DNA of 64,000 bases from positions 2,668,001-2,732,000 of the forward strand of contig CM060733.1 of the NCBI GenBank assembly GCA_030704615.1, given 5' to 3'. Of this stretch, positions 21,436 to 33,339 are shown piece after piece. The DNA comes from Takakia lepidozioides. Its lineage: Eukaryota > Streptophyta > Takakiopsida > Takakiales > Takakiaceae. A program made the position numbers and the translations under genes. Numbering within the stretch: position 1 is the first letter of the stretch; each line of letters opens with the position of its first letter. The notes below the pieces were generated by a model. That model was not told where the DNA came from. It did no database searches and was given only the letters and a program-made list of their open reading frames with translations.

Positions 21436-22353
21436 TTAGCTAAGCAAGGTCATGGTGGAGAGGCATTTGAACTCTCTGAACGTAATGTGGTCGGACTTCA
21501 CCCCCTCCCACATCAACTGCTCATAGGTCTCCAAAACCTGCAATCCCCGCCCCTGTTGTGCATGTCCTGCGATCATCACTTTCCACGACACCACATTTCG
21601 CTCAGCCATATTGTTGAACACTCCCTATCTAGAAGGGTATTCATGTTCAGAATGACATCTACCACAATTCCAGCTTTGACGATGCAACCATGGACCTCTT
21701 TGCCCTTCTCCAACAGGCTCGCACATGCACTACAAACACAAACAAACGTAATGTGCTCGGGCTTCACCCCCTAGACCCACATCATTTGCTCATAGGTCTC
21801 CAAAACCCGCAATCCCCGCCCATGTTGTGCATGTCCTGCGATCATCACGTTCCACCACACCACATTTCGCTCAGCCATATTGTTAAACACTCCTTGTCCA
21901 CAAGGGAATGCTCCCACGTTTGGCATACATGTCGACGAGGTATTGTTACATCTGGTACAGTTCCAGCTTTGACAATGTCACGATGGACCTCTTTGCCTTT
22001 ACCAAGTCTCCAGGGCTGCCAGGTTTGCACATGCATTGCAAACACAAATGAACGTGACCCGGTCAGGCTGCACCTCTTCTCAACATTTGCTCATATGTCT
22101 CCAATGCCCTCATCCCGCACACATGCTGGCCATATCTTGCGAGATTCAGCGTGTTCCTTGAGACAACATCTTGTTCAGCCATGTTATCAAACTCTCCCTT
22201 CGCAACTTCATAGGTCTCCAAAGCCTCCATCCCACGTCCCTGCTGTGCATACCCTGCAAGCATCGCACTCCACGACACTACATCTCGGCAAAAAGGCTGA
22301 AATAGCTCGAAGAAGAAGGTGCCCTCACCACATTGTCCTCTACCTTGTGTCAT
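21436..22353 (-). pseudogene. Pentatricopeptide repeat (PLS-type) gene relic
   Basis: Read on minus, repeated PPR units follow one another: DVVSWSAMLAGYAQQGRGME with ALETYE; then FDNMAEQDVVSRNTL; GKGKEVHRDIVKAGTVPDV; FVCVCSACASLLEKGKEVHG with CIVKAGIVVDV; and NNMAERNVVSWKVMIAGHAQ with LETYEQLMWEGVKSDHITF. At least three P-L-S style sets are recognisable, broken by frame changes and stops. Such proteins are organellar RNA-editing or processing factors and expand in plants. This block is missing from the inverted arm, where MULE copy 2 stands. Confidence 0.8.
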
Positions 22354-23147
22354 GACCCATTGCGGATTAGACTGACCATGAACCCAAGAAGACCTCTTGT
22401 GCGTGCTGCTTGTATCTCTAGTCAGGTAATGTGGGATTGGTTCGTAAGAACCACCACGGTGCAGCTGAGCGGGCAGAGATTAAAATATGGGTTGCTAAGA
22501 CCAAGCTGATTCCCCCAAGAACCTTGTGATCATCAGGAAGAATACCAAATCATGGTACAAAGGGGAGCCAAGAGCCCACATTTGCACATAATGCGCCCTT
22601 GACGCCATAAACGCTTGCAACAACAGGACATGGGCCTCGATTTGGTCTTCGTCCTTCTCGCATCACTTGTTCGTCTCTCTCTCAAGCCTCCATCCCTCTC
22701 CCAACACTTAGACAAATTCAGGCAAAGGACAAAGTTACTCTTCCACCCTTAGATCATTTTACATCCGACGATTAGAACAATCTCTATGAGCCACACAAGC
22801 CCTAAAATACATTAAAATATTCCACGTCATGAGCCATGTGGAGCACTTATAAAAATTCCATTTTTGAATAGGGTGTGCAATGAATGCCTAGTTGTTAAGA
22901 GTCGTTCTCTAGTGCTTAAAACCACTTGTAATTGCTGTTTTTAAAAAAAAAAACAATTTACGTAATTGAATTAAATCGCCGCGAATATTGTGCCGACTGC
23001 GGAGTCATTGATGCAACTTCTATCCGCCATTAGAAATGTGAATTTATCCGTTACGACTGTGCAGTAGTAACAAACATCTCAAAGTTGTTCCCTCAGTGGT
23101 TTTGGACATGCAGTCGATTCGGAAAAGACACGAATGCTTCTAGTGGG
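22354..23147. other. Non-coding part of left arm
   Basis: No gene recognised. The end (about 23095-23147) carries TTTTGGACATGCAGTCGATT and GACACGAATGCTTCTAGT, which form the breakpoint with the gypsy relic at 44312. Confidence 0.5.
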
Positions 23148-23284
23148 CGGAGACCTTGTGGTGGGAGTCGTGGGGAGTCTTGGGACTCATCACGGTCCAA
23201 TGGAGCCGTGGTGGGTGTGTCGTGCGCATACATATCGCTACACAACTACATCGCTGTCCAAAACCACACAACATATGTGCACAC
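23148..23284. repeat. Joined LTR scraps of two gypsy families
   Basis: GGGCGGAGACCTTGTGGTGG to about CAATGGAGCCGTGG matches an internal part of the LTR at 61674-61737. From about 23218, GTGTCGTGCGCATACATATC through CAAAACCACACAACATATG is the reverse complement of the 86-bp end segment of methyltransferase-gypsy copy 1 (15607-15692). This fits copy 2 being on the minus strand to its right. Confidence 0.75.
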
Positions 23285-23400
23285 CAAACACTAGTCTATC
23301 ACTAGTCCACCACTAGTGCACCACTAGTCCATCACTAGGCTGCCACTAGCCACCACTAGTGCAGCCACTAGTTCATCGCTAGCCTACCACTAGTCCACCG
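23285..23400. repeat. CACTAGT minisatellite
   Basis: Imperfect units of about 10-13 bp around CCACTAGTCCAC, CCACTAGTGCA and TCACTAGTC repeat about ten times. No gene. Confidence 0.8.
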
Positions 23401-23623
23401 CAATGATAAGGAAAGAAATGATACAAGCACACAAGCTCTCTCAAACTCACATACTTGCACATGAAAACATCACTCATATATTAAGTCGAGCCAAGTGCAC
23501 CCCACGCCATGGGGAATCCACACTACGGCGCCATAGCTAGACGCGGTGAGGCTCAACTCGAGAAAGATGAGCCCACCGCGATCTGCCGTGAAGATAACAA
23601 CGCCAGATGCCCAAACATGTATT
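23401..23623 (-). repeat. LTR fragment (TGTCAAG-related family)
   Basis: Nearly the same as 41503-41720, and related on the reverse strand to 4109-4462 (shared CTCGAGTTGAGCC and GGGGTGC..TTGGCTCGACT blocks). It replaces the end of the integrase tail of copy 2: the text CGCCATGC of that copy runs straight into TAATACATGTTTGGGCATCT read on minus. Confidence 0.75.
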
Positions 23624-24710
23624 AGCATGGCGCACATTTACGCACATGGTCCTTCCATACCATGCCATCTCGACCCTCCAGAATCAACACTCCTGAAGGC
23701 AACACCTCCCTGACCCTTAGAATCACACGTCTTGCTGTGACATCCAAGGTCATAGGCGTTGTCTGCAGATACACATAGTCCCCAGGGTGGAAACGCCAAA
23801 CACCTGGCCGATATCCCCCTCCACGTATAGTGACATACCTCAATGTGTCTCGGTGTTGGGCAATAGCAAGATTCTCAAAAGCCATAGGCATGACTCTCTT
23901 GAACAACTCTGCCTGCTAGGCACATGCTTGTGTCCACACATCCGGATCATCAAGGTTGAGGACTACTACAGCCTCCCTGCAAATAGATGCAGGCAAATCC
24001 GGCTCTCGGCCAAAGAGAAGGAAATATGGTGAGAAAGAGACAAGTGATGCTTGCTTGCTGTACCTGTAGCCCATGGCTAACCAAGGTATCTGAAGATCCC
24101 AATCTCCTAGGTGTCCCTTTTGCAAGCCATACTTGCACAAACCCCTCTTCACTGTCTGAACCACTCTCTTTGCCAAGCCATCGGCCTCAGGATGATCCCG
24201 AGAAGTGGTATGGTGGTCTATCAAGGCTTTATCACACAAAGCCTAAAACTCCCCCAAAAACTCTCTCCCTTGGTCCGTGAGTACCTCAGCTAGAGCACCG
24301 AATCGGCTAAGCACACGATCCAGGAATGCATACGCAGCCCCCTCACTAGCTTTGTCAGGCAATGGAACCAACTCAATCCACTTGGAGAAGTGCTCCACCA
24401 TCACCAACACATATCTGTGGTGGCGCACCGTCAGTGGCAACGGCCCTGCGAAGTCAAGACTCCACCTGTAGCCCAATCCCATGATGGGTAATGGATGCAA
24501 CTGTTGCATAGGGGCGTTGAATGAATCACGCACCCTGTCACACTCCATGCACCTAGCCACGAACTGTTGCACCTCTGTGTGCATACCACGCCACCAATAC
24601 TGCCCATGCAGTAAACTATGAGTGCGTCGCACTCCAAAATGCCCCAACTCCTCATGGGCATGCCGCACTAACCGGTGAAGCACGATCCTCACCCGACCAT
24701 CCTCCCACAC
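23622..24710 (-). pseudogene. pol: Integrase of copy 2
   Basis: Zinc module HEELGHFGVRRTHSL ... FVARCMECDRVR, then LDFAGPLPL, VLTDQGREFLGEF, a stop (24241) where copy 1 reads on into FQALCDKAL, then HPEADGLAKRVVQTVKRG. A second stop interrupts near 23914 before RVMPMAFENLAIAQHR and the SH3-like tail (FHPGDYVYLQ ... GVLILEGRDGMVWKDHVR). The text stops at CAPC, where the neighbouring LTR scrap begins. Confidence 0.88.
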
Positions 24711-24749
24711 TCAAAGCAGGTGTATCCCCTCCCACTTGAACCTCTTGGC

Positions 24750-26523
24750 TCATTGCAGGATCCGATCCCTCTCCTTGGCAGTCACACTAGCTGCCGTGTC
24801 TCCAGTGCGGAGGTAGTTCAACACAACCGAATCCTCATGTATATCTCTGGCACCACCTGGCTCATCACTAACCTCAGGGTCCTCAGACACTCCGTCTATA
24901 GTCATCCCTGTTGTAGGTCCAACCTGACCTCCCGATGCCAAGATACACAAAAAGGCAGATGCATGCCATCTCGACACCATCTCCTCGTCCGTCTCACCAT
25001 GCCAAGTGTCATCTTGCTGGCTCGTGCATGGATTGCGACTCAATCCATCCGCATCCCTATTGACCAAACCCGGTCGATGCACAACTTGAAAGTCATACTC
25101 TTGGAGTATAACCGCCCACCGTGCAAGCTTCCCCGTAAGCTTGTCTGACTCCATCATCCACTTGAGTGGCTGGTGATCTGTGATAAGAGTGAAAAGATTG
25201 TCGTATAGATAGCACCTGAAGTGTGCCACGGCCTACACTGTAGCTAAGCACTCCCCCTCATATGAGCTATACTTAGACTCTGGAGCATTGTTCGAGCGTA
25301 GCATAAGCCACTACGAACTCTCTTCCCTCATCATCCACCTGTGTGAGCACTGCTCTAAGCCCCAGCATGCTCCAATCTGTATGCAGCTGAAAAGGGACGC
25401 CGCCTGATAGGTCGTCTCAAGATCGGCGCCGAGGTCAACCTCGCCTTGAGCTCCTGAAAAGCTCGCTCCTGCTCATCTTCCCACTGCCACTCCTGGTCTA
25501 CCTTGGTCAGTTTGGTTAGAGCCTTTGCACACTAAATCCCTTGACAAACCATCTATAGTAGTTTGCCAACCCCATGAAAGCTCGAACTCGGCTCACATCC
25601 GTGGGACTTGGAATCTGTGCGATGGCCTCTACCTTAGTCTGCTGCACCCCCAATCCTCCAGGATATATCATGTGGCCCAGATACTCAATCTGGTTGAAGA
25701 ACTTGCACTTCCCCGGATGTAATTTCAATCCGTGCGCTCTCAAGCGCTCAATCACCACCTGAAGGTGTCTCTCGTGCTCCTCCACCGTAACACTAAAGAT
25801 GATGATGTCATCTATGTAGCACCGAGCAAAGTTTACCCCTACTAGAATCCTAACCATAACTCTCTGGAACTCTGCAGGAGCGTTCTTAAGCCCGAATGGT
25901 AAGAACCGCCACTGATATAGGCAATCCTTGTTGTGCTCATTGATCCCCCAAAATGTCGTCTTCTGCTTGTCCGCCTCCTTGATCGGCAACTGGTGATATC
26001 CGGACCGTAAGTCCAAAGTGCTAAAGACCATGGCATGCCCAATGGCATCAAAGATCTCCTCCGGTGTGGGCATGGCATATTTATCGGACTTGGTCTGACG
26101 ATTTACAGGCCGGTAATCACCGCACATACGTCTCTCCGTCCAATTGCCATAGACATCCTTCTTGGCTGGCATCACCGTGGCTGAAGCATACTCTCCACCA
26201 GAGAGCTCCACCAAACCAGCCTCCCAGAGATCTTGAGTCCTCATCTGAATCAAAGACCTCTCCATGTCACTGTATCTGTAGGGTCTCCGAAAGATTGGCG
26301 TGTCCGTGGCCAACTCAATATGAATCTCATGACCCTTCAGTGCTCCCAAATCCTTCAAACTGAAGGCAAAGCAATTCCTGTAAGCTCTCAGGAACCGCCG
26401 TATACGTCGTCTCTCTCCTCTAGTGACAATGGGTCCAATGTCAGGCTCCCAATTGCATAACTGCAACCTTAAGTCCAGCAGACGTAGAGGTAGAGGACGG
26501 GTCCCGTGGTTGCTATGCCGCAA
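24750..26523 (-). pseudogene. pol: Reverse transcriptase and RNase H of copy 2
   Basis: The RT frame 25516-26523 is uninterrupted for about 335 codons and keeps every block: RRMCGDYRPVNRQTKSDKYA, VFSTLDLRSGYHQLP, FGLKNAPAEFQRVMVRI, ARCYIDDIIIF (YIDD catalytic), GLKLHPGKCKFF and EYLGHMIYPGGLGVQQTKVE. RNase H (25229-25510, then 24750-25229) has frame changes; DHQPLKWMMESDKLTGKLAR and DADGLSRNPC are readable. It serves as the reference to locate deletions in copy 1. Confidence 0.9.
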
Positions 26524-26580
26524 TCTCTTGAGCAGTACTCCCTGCCTGCTCAGTCAATGACAAGGCCTTCTCCTGCCCCA

Positions 26581-27875
26581 TCATCTCATCCTTGAGGACC
26601 TCCCAACCTCATCCATCACAGCCGCCTTGGCTGCCAATTCCATCTGAACCTCGAGCACCTCCCACGTGAGCCATAGATGTCTACACCCCGTGGTCATTAT
26701 TGGCTCGCCCCCACTCACTGCCTGTACTGTCTCGATAGGTAGAGAGACCGTCAAGGGAAGTGCACTCTGCACTCTACGTTGCTCAGCCATAGCCAAGTTG
26801 ATAATCCAGGTCAAGCAATTGAGATCCATCGCTGCCCCCAACACCTGACGACGTGATGCCTCAGAAAGAGAAGGCACCGCCGTGGTCCCAATGGAAAAAC
26901 CCATAGCCCGCTCTCGCTCGTCGGCATTAGGCTCCACTAATTGCTGCAACTGAGCATCCCACAGGAGGCCAGGTCCACTATCCCGGAAAGCATGCGATCC
27001 TGGGAAGCTGAGCAATGTAGGTACTGCTGCTCGTGGTTGACCCACCTTGTTGACCATTGCCAAAGGCGAACGGTCATCGTGTCTCACACGCTGAGACTGC
27101 CTCCCTGTGTCCAAAATGCTATCCACTGTGAGGTGTGCTGGCCGCTACACCCCATCAAATGCACGCTTGAGCAGTGCGGGTGACATCAAGTTAGTCCACC
27201 ATAGCCGTGGACGATGAGCCCGTGACCCCACTGTAGCTGCATCCAGCAACACTGCTGACCCAAGCCATGACCAGGCTTGGTGCACACTGGCCATCACCCT
27301 GGCCCGAGAATTGCCCATCAGTGGCACATTTTCCAAGATGTATGCTGGAGATACAACTTGATGAAGCTGTAAGTGGCGCAAAACCCACACCATCTCCCAA
27401 AATAGACCCGACCTCGAGTCTCGCAATCCATTGCCATGCCCGGCTGATGAATGCCCTTGGCAGGGCCAACCTGCCACTACCAAATCAATGGAGCCAACCC
27501 GCTCCAAATCCGCGCCCCCAACAAAGAGATGTCTGCTGACAAGGCCTGTTGATATCCACGAACCGTAGATACCGGCAACAACTCAGGGTACTGCTACACC
27601 AACTGAGCAACATGACGGAGTGAGACGCGTCGTGAGTCTCATCCCTCTCCACATACAAGTAACGTCGTACTCGTACACCTGCCTGTAGAACAGCAGCCAA
27701 CCCGGTGCTGATCCCGCCAAACAAGTCTAGAAGGCAAATGCCTTCATCGGGACACAGCCACACGATCGGTGTGGTGTCCGGTGGTGACAATTGAGGTGGT
27801 CCTGGTGCAATCCCCGCACTGTCCTCCTCTCCTGACGGTACAAAAGCCTCTATCCAGGCTTGTTGCACACGGGAG
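26581..27875 (-). pseudogene. C5-cytosine DNA methyltransferase domain of copy 2
   Basis: Two long pieces cover nearly the whole domain. 27485-27875 has VWLCPDEGICLLDLFGGIST with GLAAVLQAGV (motif I) and YLYVERDE (II). 27145-27507 has SIDLVVAGWPCQGHSSAGHG (IV, catalytic Cys), SPAYILENVPLMG (VI) and VGSRAHRPRLWW (VIII). 26581-27126 has VEPNADERERAMGFSIG and SEASRRQVLGAAMDLNCLTW (IX-X). Frame changes remain near 27640, 27495 and 27140. Conservation with copy 1 is strongest at the catalytic motifs, consistent with past selection. After motif X a linker of about 70 codons leads to RT. Confidence 0.9.
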
Positions 27876-28002
27876 TAATCCCCTTTGTTAAAACGCAACA
27901 GGGAGGCAATTCCGACTTTTTTGCCGGATCAGCTAGCTTAGAACCGTTGTTCTTCAGAGCCCAGCCTCCCCATCAAGGTCCCACGAAACGAGTGAAAAAA
28001 GA

Positions 28003-28033
<31 letters not shown>

Positions 28034-28710
28034 CACTCTGCCTGTTCGCGGCCTTCCGTGGCTCCAACCGCCACGACTCCTCACGGCCCGCCCTTGGCGT
28101 TTGTTGGACACGGGCTGCCCAGTGATACCCCGTGGTACCACTCCCACGAGCCTTCACGGCCCGCCATCCCCACGATCTAGTCACCGTACCCACCCGTTGT
28201 GTCCGCACCACGACTTCCAACGGTCACGGTCAACCATCACGACCTGGGCTCATGGTATCTCGTGATACTGCCCCAACGGTCCATCACGACCACTATTCCC
28301 TACATTCCCTGGAACTCCCAACGAGTTCCCATGCGTTCCCGAGCTCTCCCCGAGCTGGGGTTTGCTCCTGCACCTGCTGCCGCTGAGCTATGGCTTCTGT
28401 GGAGCCATCAGCCCCGTCGCCCTCCACTCCTGAGCTCTCACGGCCCACTAGAAGTGCCTCCAACTCAACAAGCAAGCTATATGTTGCCCAACAAGCTCCT
28501 TTTTCTTCATGAAGCTCATAAAAATGAATCTGAAAATACACACATTTACAAGCTTGGTGCACCTGCACTTCTCATGCATATCCCCTGGCTCTAGGGCGCC
28601 TCGTTGTTGCCCTTCCAGCCCCACTCTTGCCACTCCAAGAGCCCTTACACTGCTGAGTTTCAGATTGAAACTCCAACTCAGCACATGCTTCACAAGTGCA
28701 CTGATTTGCA
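27876..28710. other. Unassigned DNA with a (TTTA)n tract
   Basis: Contains a TTTA simple repeat (about 27998-28030) and GC-rich sequence with CACGGCCCGCC strings. Open frames on both strands have no recognisable motif. Confidence 0.5.
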
Positions 28711-28719
28711 CACAAGAGG
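28711..28719. repeat. Target-site duplication of MULE copy 1 (left)
   Basis: CACAAGAGG here equals 40964-40972 on the other side of the element. The identity extends to CACAAGAGGGA if two further bases are counted as target. Confidence 0.85.
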
Positions 28720-28775
28720 GAGGTTTGCTATTTCATGAGCATGAGCGGCATGAGCGGCATGAGCAGAGTAGTAAC
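28720..28775. repeat. MULE copy 1 left terminal inverted repeat
   Basis: GAGGTTTGCTATTTCATGAG then CATGAGCGGCATGAGCGGCA. The core TGCTATTTCATGA matches the right end on the opposite strand; the following 9-bp GCATGAGCG units vary in number between ends and copies. Confidence 0.8.
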
Positions 28776-28959
28776 ACAATCGGTTTTCATGAGCAGAAGT
28801 ACAAATTTCGAAAATAAAAAACAATAAAAAACAATAATTTAATGCAATGTGTCAGGAAAAACAAATATATTATTCGGCCCCTTGAAGGGAAAATTGCACT
28901 TTTGACAGTTGTGCTCATGATATTTCGTCTTCCGCTCATGCCAATTCCCAGCGACATGT

Positions 28960-29325
28960 GCAAATATGGCGCCGAATTTCGCGGTAATAGGGTCCGTAAC
29001 CTGAAAAAACGGCGACGTATTCGCGGCAATAGGTCTCTCTGGCGAAAAATGGTGCCGAATTCCGCGGCTATAGGTCCCCTCATGACAGGTAATTCGGCGC
29101 CATTTTTCCAGTGCATGTTCGGACTTAGCCAGTTTTCGGCCCAAAAAAGAGAAATTCGGCGCCATTTTTCCAGACACGGTACCAGTGCATGTTGGGACTT
29201 AGCCAGTTTTCGGCCCCAAAAGAGAAATTCGGCGCCATTTTCCCAAACACAGGTACCAGTGCATGTTGGGACTTAGCGAGTTTTCGGCCCCAAAAAGAGA
29301 AATTCGGCGCCATTTTTCCAGAAAT
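28960..29325. repeat. Subterminal repeats of MULE copy 1
   Basis: Three to four units of about 80 bp each contain GAGAAATTCGGCGCCATTTT, CCAGTGCATGTTGGGACTTAG and CCAGTTTTCGGCCC. The AAATTCGGCGCC half-palindrome is the one that fills the central array (33340-34660) and the intron repeats. Subterminal repeats are usual transposase-binding candidates. Confidence 0.8.
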
Positions 29326-29477
29326 GGCCCCACAACTGCTTCTGTTGGATCTCAGTTTGAATGGAATATTGCCTCATTCCAGGAGTTTTGGGGTGCATTT
29401 CATTACACTGCAAAAAAAAAGTCTGATACAGCAAAATGCATTTGAAAATATCCATATGGAGGATTCCGTTTGCCCCA

Positions 29478-32400
29478 TCAATGATTTCTGGAATCCCTAA
29501 GGAGGAGTTTGTGCAGCTCGTTCACGCTCAACGCCGGTGCATGAATAAAGTCATCAATAGTCACGTTCATCCTCAACCTCTTCAGGTAAATGTAATACAG
29601 ATGCTTGCACGGATAATACTTCGAACCCTTCTTTGCTTCCATCAACGAGAAGTCCGTACAGTTGCAAGTCGGCTCCACTCCAATCGTAATTGTGTATACA
29701 TCGTCGCGTACAGCCGAGCCGGCCGTTGCCATCCGATACACACGCCCAAGGCCGGGTGGGGGTACGTCCACGGAGCTCTGAATAGTGCAAGCCATCCCAA
29801 GAGCATTGGCAATCCGAGTCTCATTCAACTTGTTGGGAGGGTGTCGTCTCTTCACTCTTCCGAATCGCATTGTGGGATGTGCAGAATTGTCCAATCCGTC
29901 TCTACTGGACCGAGCAGTCTGCAATGGCTGGGTCTGAGGAACCGGAAATGCGTGGGCCGGGATGTCTGTGCGTTGCACCATTCGAAATCCTGCTGCAGAT
30001 AGAGCATCCGCCTCATTCTGAGAGAGGCTGCAACCCGGTGCAACAGGCCAGACGCCCGGAGGCTCCGGCATTCCCTGAATCCCGTACTTGGGCTTGCCAA
30101 ATACACAGGTCATTATGTCGTGCCTACAGAACCAAAATGTCTGCGTTGTGGCGTGAGCAAATGTGGGAGTCAAAAATCTGCCGCTGAAACAAGGTGCAGG
30201 TACAGCACCGTGTGGGTTCCTCCGAATCATCTCACCACAGCGTGCTCTCGTATCCACCCGGATGGCGCAACACTTCCCTCGAAATGCCGGCAATGTCCTC
30301 GCAATTCTCCACTGTGACTCCGACACTCTTGTCTCCACAATGGGAATGTTGTATTGCTTTACTACAGATGGCTCGTTATGTTGCCGGGGCACGCGCCCTG
30401 TGCTCAAAGGAGATGGCGATCTTGAACGTGCAGGACTTCCGGTGCTCGACGAGACCTCCTCGGACAACATCACCGGACCACGAGGGAGCGTGCGAATATT
30501 CTTGTCAGCTCGCCATGAATCCTCTTCTCCGCCAGGTGCCTCGTCAAGTCTTCGTCTCACTGGACGGGTATGAACATCTCCTTCCAAATGTTGGCCTCTT
30601 CGCAGCAATGGCGTGTCCCGAAGGCCCTCTCGCAAGGCCGCCGCCCACTTCCGAGGATTCTTCGATCTGGAGGCAGTCCGCATCAGCATTTCCTGCCTGT
30701 CCGGCCCCAAGCCCCACTGTTTCCCTTTCAAGAACTCGTTGTACCTGCATTGCTGCATAATTGACCTCACAATGTCCTCCGTTGTGGCAGTGAGGATGTC
30801 CACCAGATGCGCCGCAGAGGAGGCACGCCAGGAAGAGTGCACTGATTCGGCCATGTTTGTCGTGGGCATGTCGGTGTCGGAGTCGAGACACATTTCCTGC
30901 ACAAGCACATGTTGAGGTTACAAGCAAGTTACAAATATGGCCAAGAATAATATCCAACGGGACGCGTGCAACTCACCTCCCGCATATAGTCGCCGAACTG
31001 GAGGAAACGATAATGCCACCATGCTAGCCAACTGACCATTGCTCCTTCGTCTGATTTCCTTACAGCACCTGACGATGTCCACCAAGCCCGTATGCATGCA
31101 AACTGTGTCTCTGCATCATCCAAGGTGGGAGCGCGCTTCCACGCAAGGCACATGGAACGGTGCTCCTCTCTGAAATCTGGCGCCACGAGCCTGGTTGTGT
31201 ACTGCGAAAGGCTCTGCAGAAAATGGAACCCACAAGATCTCTCCTTGCCTTCCATGGGAACATTGGGGTCTTGCCCGTACACCCTTCGGATGGCAGCCCA
31301 ATTTGCTTGTGCGTTGTCCGCCATGAAACCACGGAAATTGGGAGGGGGCAATCCCGCCTTGGCCATCTGTTCGTTTATTCCCTGCCAAAGAAGCATCTCC
31401 GATTGTGTGTCCTCTCCTTTCATCTCACAAATAGCAATTGTCATTAGCATCCTGCAGTGGGTGTCGTAGACATGTGCACCCATTGTCACCCACTGGTGAT
31501 TTGTAATTCGCTTGATATGGTCGAACATGACCCAACTGTTTGACAAGTTCCCACTCGTCATCCTGTCGACCAGTTCGACGCCACTGCCAGGTCCACACGT
31601 GGACATTTTGAATACGAAACAACGATCTGCCTCAGTCCCTTGTCCTGGAAACCTACTTCCATGAATGTAGTCATATCCACATCGTCGCTTCACCTCCAGA
31701 ATGGAGTGCATATCCGAGCCACGCCCAATTTTCTGTTTGCATGAGACAATGTGGTTTCGGACATTCGGTGAACATACGTGGGACACCGACTCCAGCAATG
31801 CCTCCATTTCCTTCTCGTCGAGAGGAACTCTATCGGAGCCGTCTTCCGACATAATTCTGGCCAATGCCATCTTATGGGCGGCTTGGAGCTGTATCTGTTT
31901 GGGTTTGGCACCCGGTCTCAACTTAACCTCCTCCTGAACGAGCTGCTCTGCTTCGTGGGCAGCCTCCCGCGAGTTCCCCCTCGCCAATTTGTGACAATGG
32001 GAACCAACGTGTATGCAAGCTCGGGTGAGGTCAGGGAAACGGTGCAACACATAGAACTGCTTGGCATTACAAACAGACATGCAGTGTGGTGGTTCTTTGC
32101 AATGCGCACACTTAAATGTGGAGTTCGGAACCTTCTCCTGAGCTCGAAATGGTTGGTGAGCTGTGCCTGTCCAATCGGTCTCGTTCCTGTGACCTCTGGA
32201 TTTAAAGTGGAAGCAAGTTGGGGAGAAACACCGCAACGCGCCCGCACAAACAACGTAGCGCACCCGCACACCATCAAGCATCTTCATGCTGGTGGTTTTG
32301 GTAACGCACCAAGGATGACCGTCATTTTCTATCCATATCTGTCAACATTCCGGACGCCCTCGAGTAGTCCGCCCGAGGAGGGAACTCAAAGAAGATATTA

Positions 32401-33062
32401 CCGTCGACGTCGGCGGGAAGGCATGTAACCGATTTAATTGCGAACTTGCTGTAGTCCAGCCCGGCCAGCTCCGACCGGTGTCCCTCCAGGTGAAGCCCTC
32501 GCAGAATTTCTAGAATAGATCGAACTGCGGTGCTCGTGCTGGGAATATGACTCCCTCCTCCACTGACGTCCATTGAGGACTTGCCTGATCTCCAGGACGA
32601 CCTCGGAACTTCCATGACCTCGTCTGAGTCGGACAGGTTGTGAACAACCCGGTTCTCGGTCGTCTTCATGGATGGGTTCGGCTCTGGATTTACTTCGTTG
32701 CGGACTTCTCTCTTTGAGGTACCCACTCTCTGATTCGCGGATTGTTTCGTGGAAGGCGCCAGGATAGACGGTGCATTTGGCGGGCAAATGAAGTCCCCAA
32801 CAGCCCTGTATATGACGCTGTCCGATGGTGGAACTCGCCATTCCCTGCCATCGCCGAAATCATCGTGGAGCACAACAATACTCTCGACAACAAGGCCGTT
32901 TGAGTCCTTCCTTTCCTCCTCCAAAAAAACCGACCCCGGTTTCAGGTGGTATCGAACGCACAGATATTTCTCCATCACCCGGCAGGTGTCCCCTCTGCAC
33001 GGAAATGAAGCTCTATGCTCGTGAGGAGGGCAGTACACTGTAGCGCTCGGGTTTTCCGCCAT
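29478..33062 (-). pseudogene. MULE transposase with SWIM zinc finger (copy 1, one frameshift)
   Basis: The first good ATG is at 33062 (MAENPSATVY); about 1,170 codons follow to the stop at 29478. N-terminal third: acidic/Ser-rich, then a Cys/His module (CHKLARG; CAHCKEPPHCMSVCN). Core: D1 in GAHVYDTHCRMLMTIAI, D2 in NFRGFMADNAQANWAAIRRV followed by CGFH, E3 in TTNMAESVHSSW, fitting a MULE DDE fold. An 80-bp GT-AG intron (30897-30976) splits it just before E3. C-terminus: SWIM finger CNCTDFSLMEAKKG...YYPCKHLYYIY. Compared with copy 2 a 2-bp deletion near 32317 shifts the frame after MDRK; the rest is open. It is transcribed divergently from the ParB-methyltransferase gene. Confidence 0.85.
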
Positions 33063-33339
33063 GGGAGATGTGCACACAAGACTGCCAGGATGGCGTGCGG
33101 GGAAGCTCCCTGGTAGAAGGGGGGGTGCAGCGATGGGAATGAATGCGATGCCGATTTGTCCGAGCGACGAAGCCTGATCCAAATCCAGGGAGCCAACTAT
33201 CTCAAAAATCCACAGTCAGAGTGTTAATGAACCTTGTCTCCGGAATGCGGCCCCTGGTCTTTGCGCAATAACTGCCAACGGTATGCAGTCAGAAAGTGGG
33301 GGGCCGTCCGGATGATGACGGCTGAAGGGGAGAAGCCGG

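Larger units (their letters stand above)
17887..23147. repeat. Left arm of giant inverted repeat
   Basis: This segment reappears reverse-complemented in the right arm: 17887-20763 matches 58588-61433, and about 22328-23147 matches 44312-45126. The middle of the left arm (20764-22327, with PPR relics) has no counterpart; MULE copy 2 stands there instead. The arms look nearly identical by eye apart from small indels. Confidence 0.88.
23622..27875 (-). mobile_element. Methyltransferase-gypsy copy 2, truncated both ends
   Basis: Minus-strand order from 27875 downwards is methyltransferase, RT, RNase H, integrase, tail. The 5' end is cut just before VQQAWIEAFVPSG, so gag and protease are gone. 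The 3' end is cut by an LTR scrap at 23623, so the PHD finger is gone. RT is better preserved than in copy 1. Confidence 0.9.
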
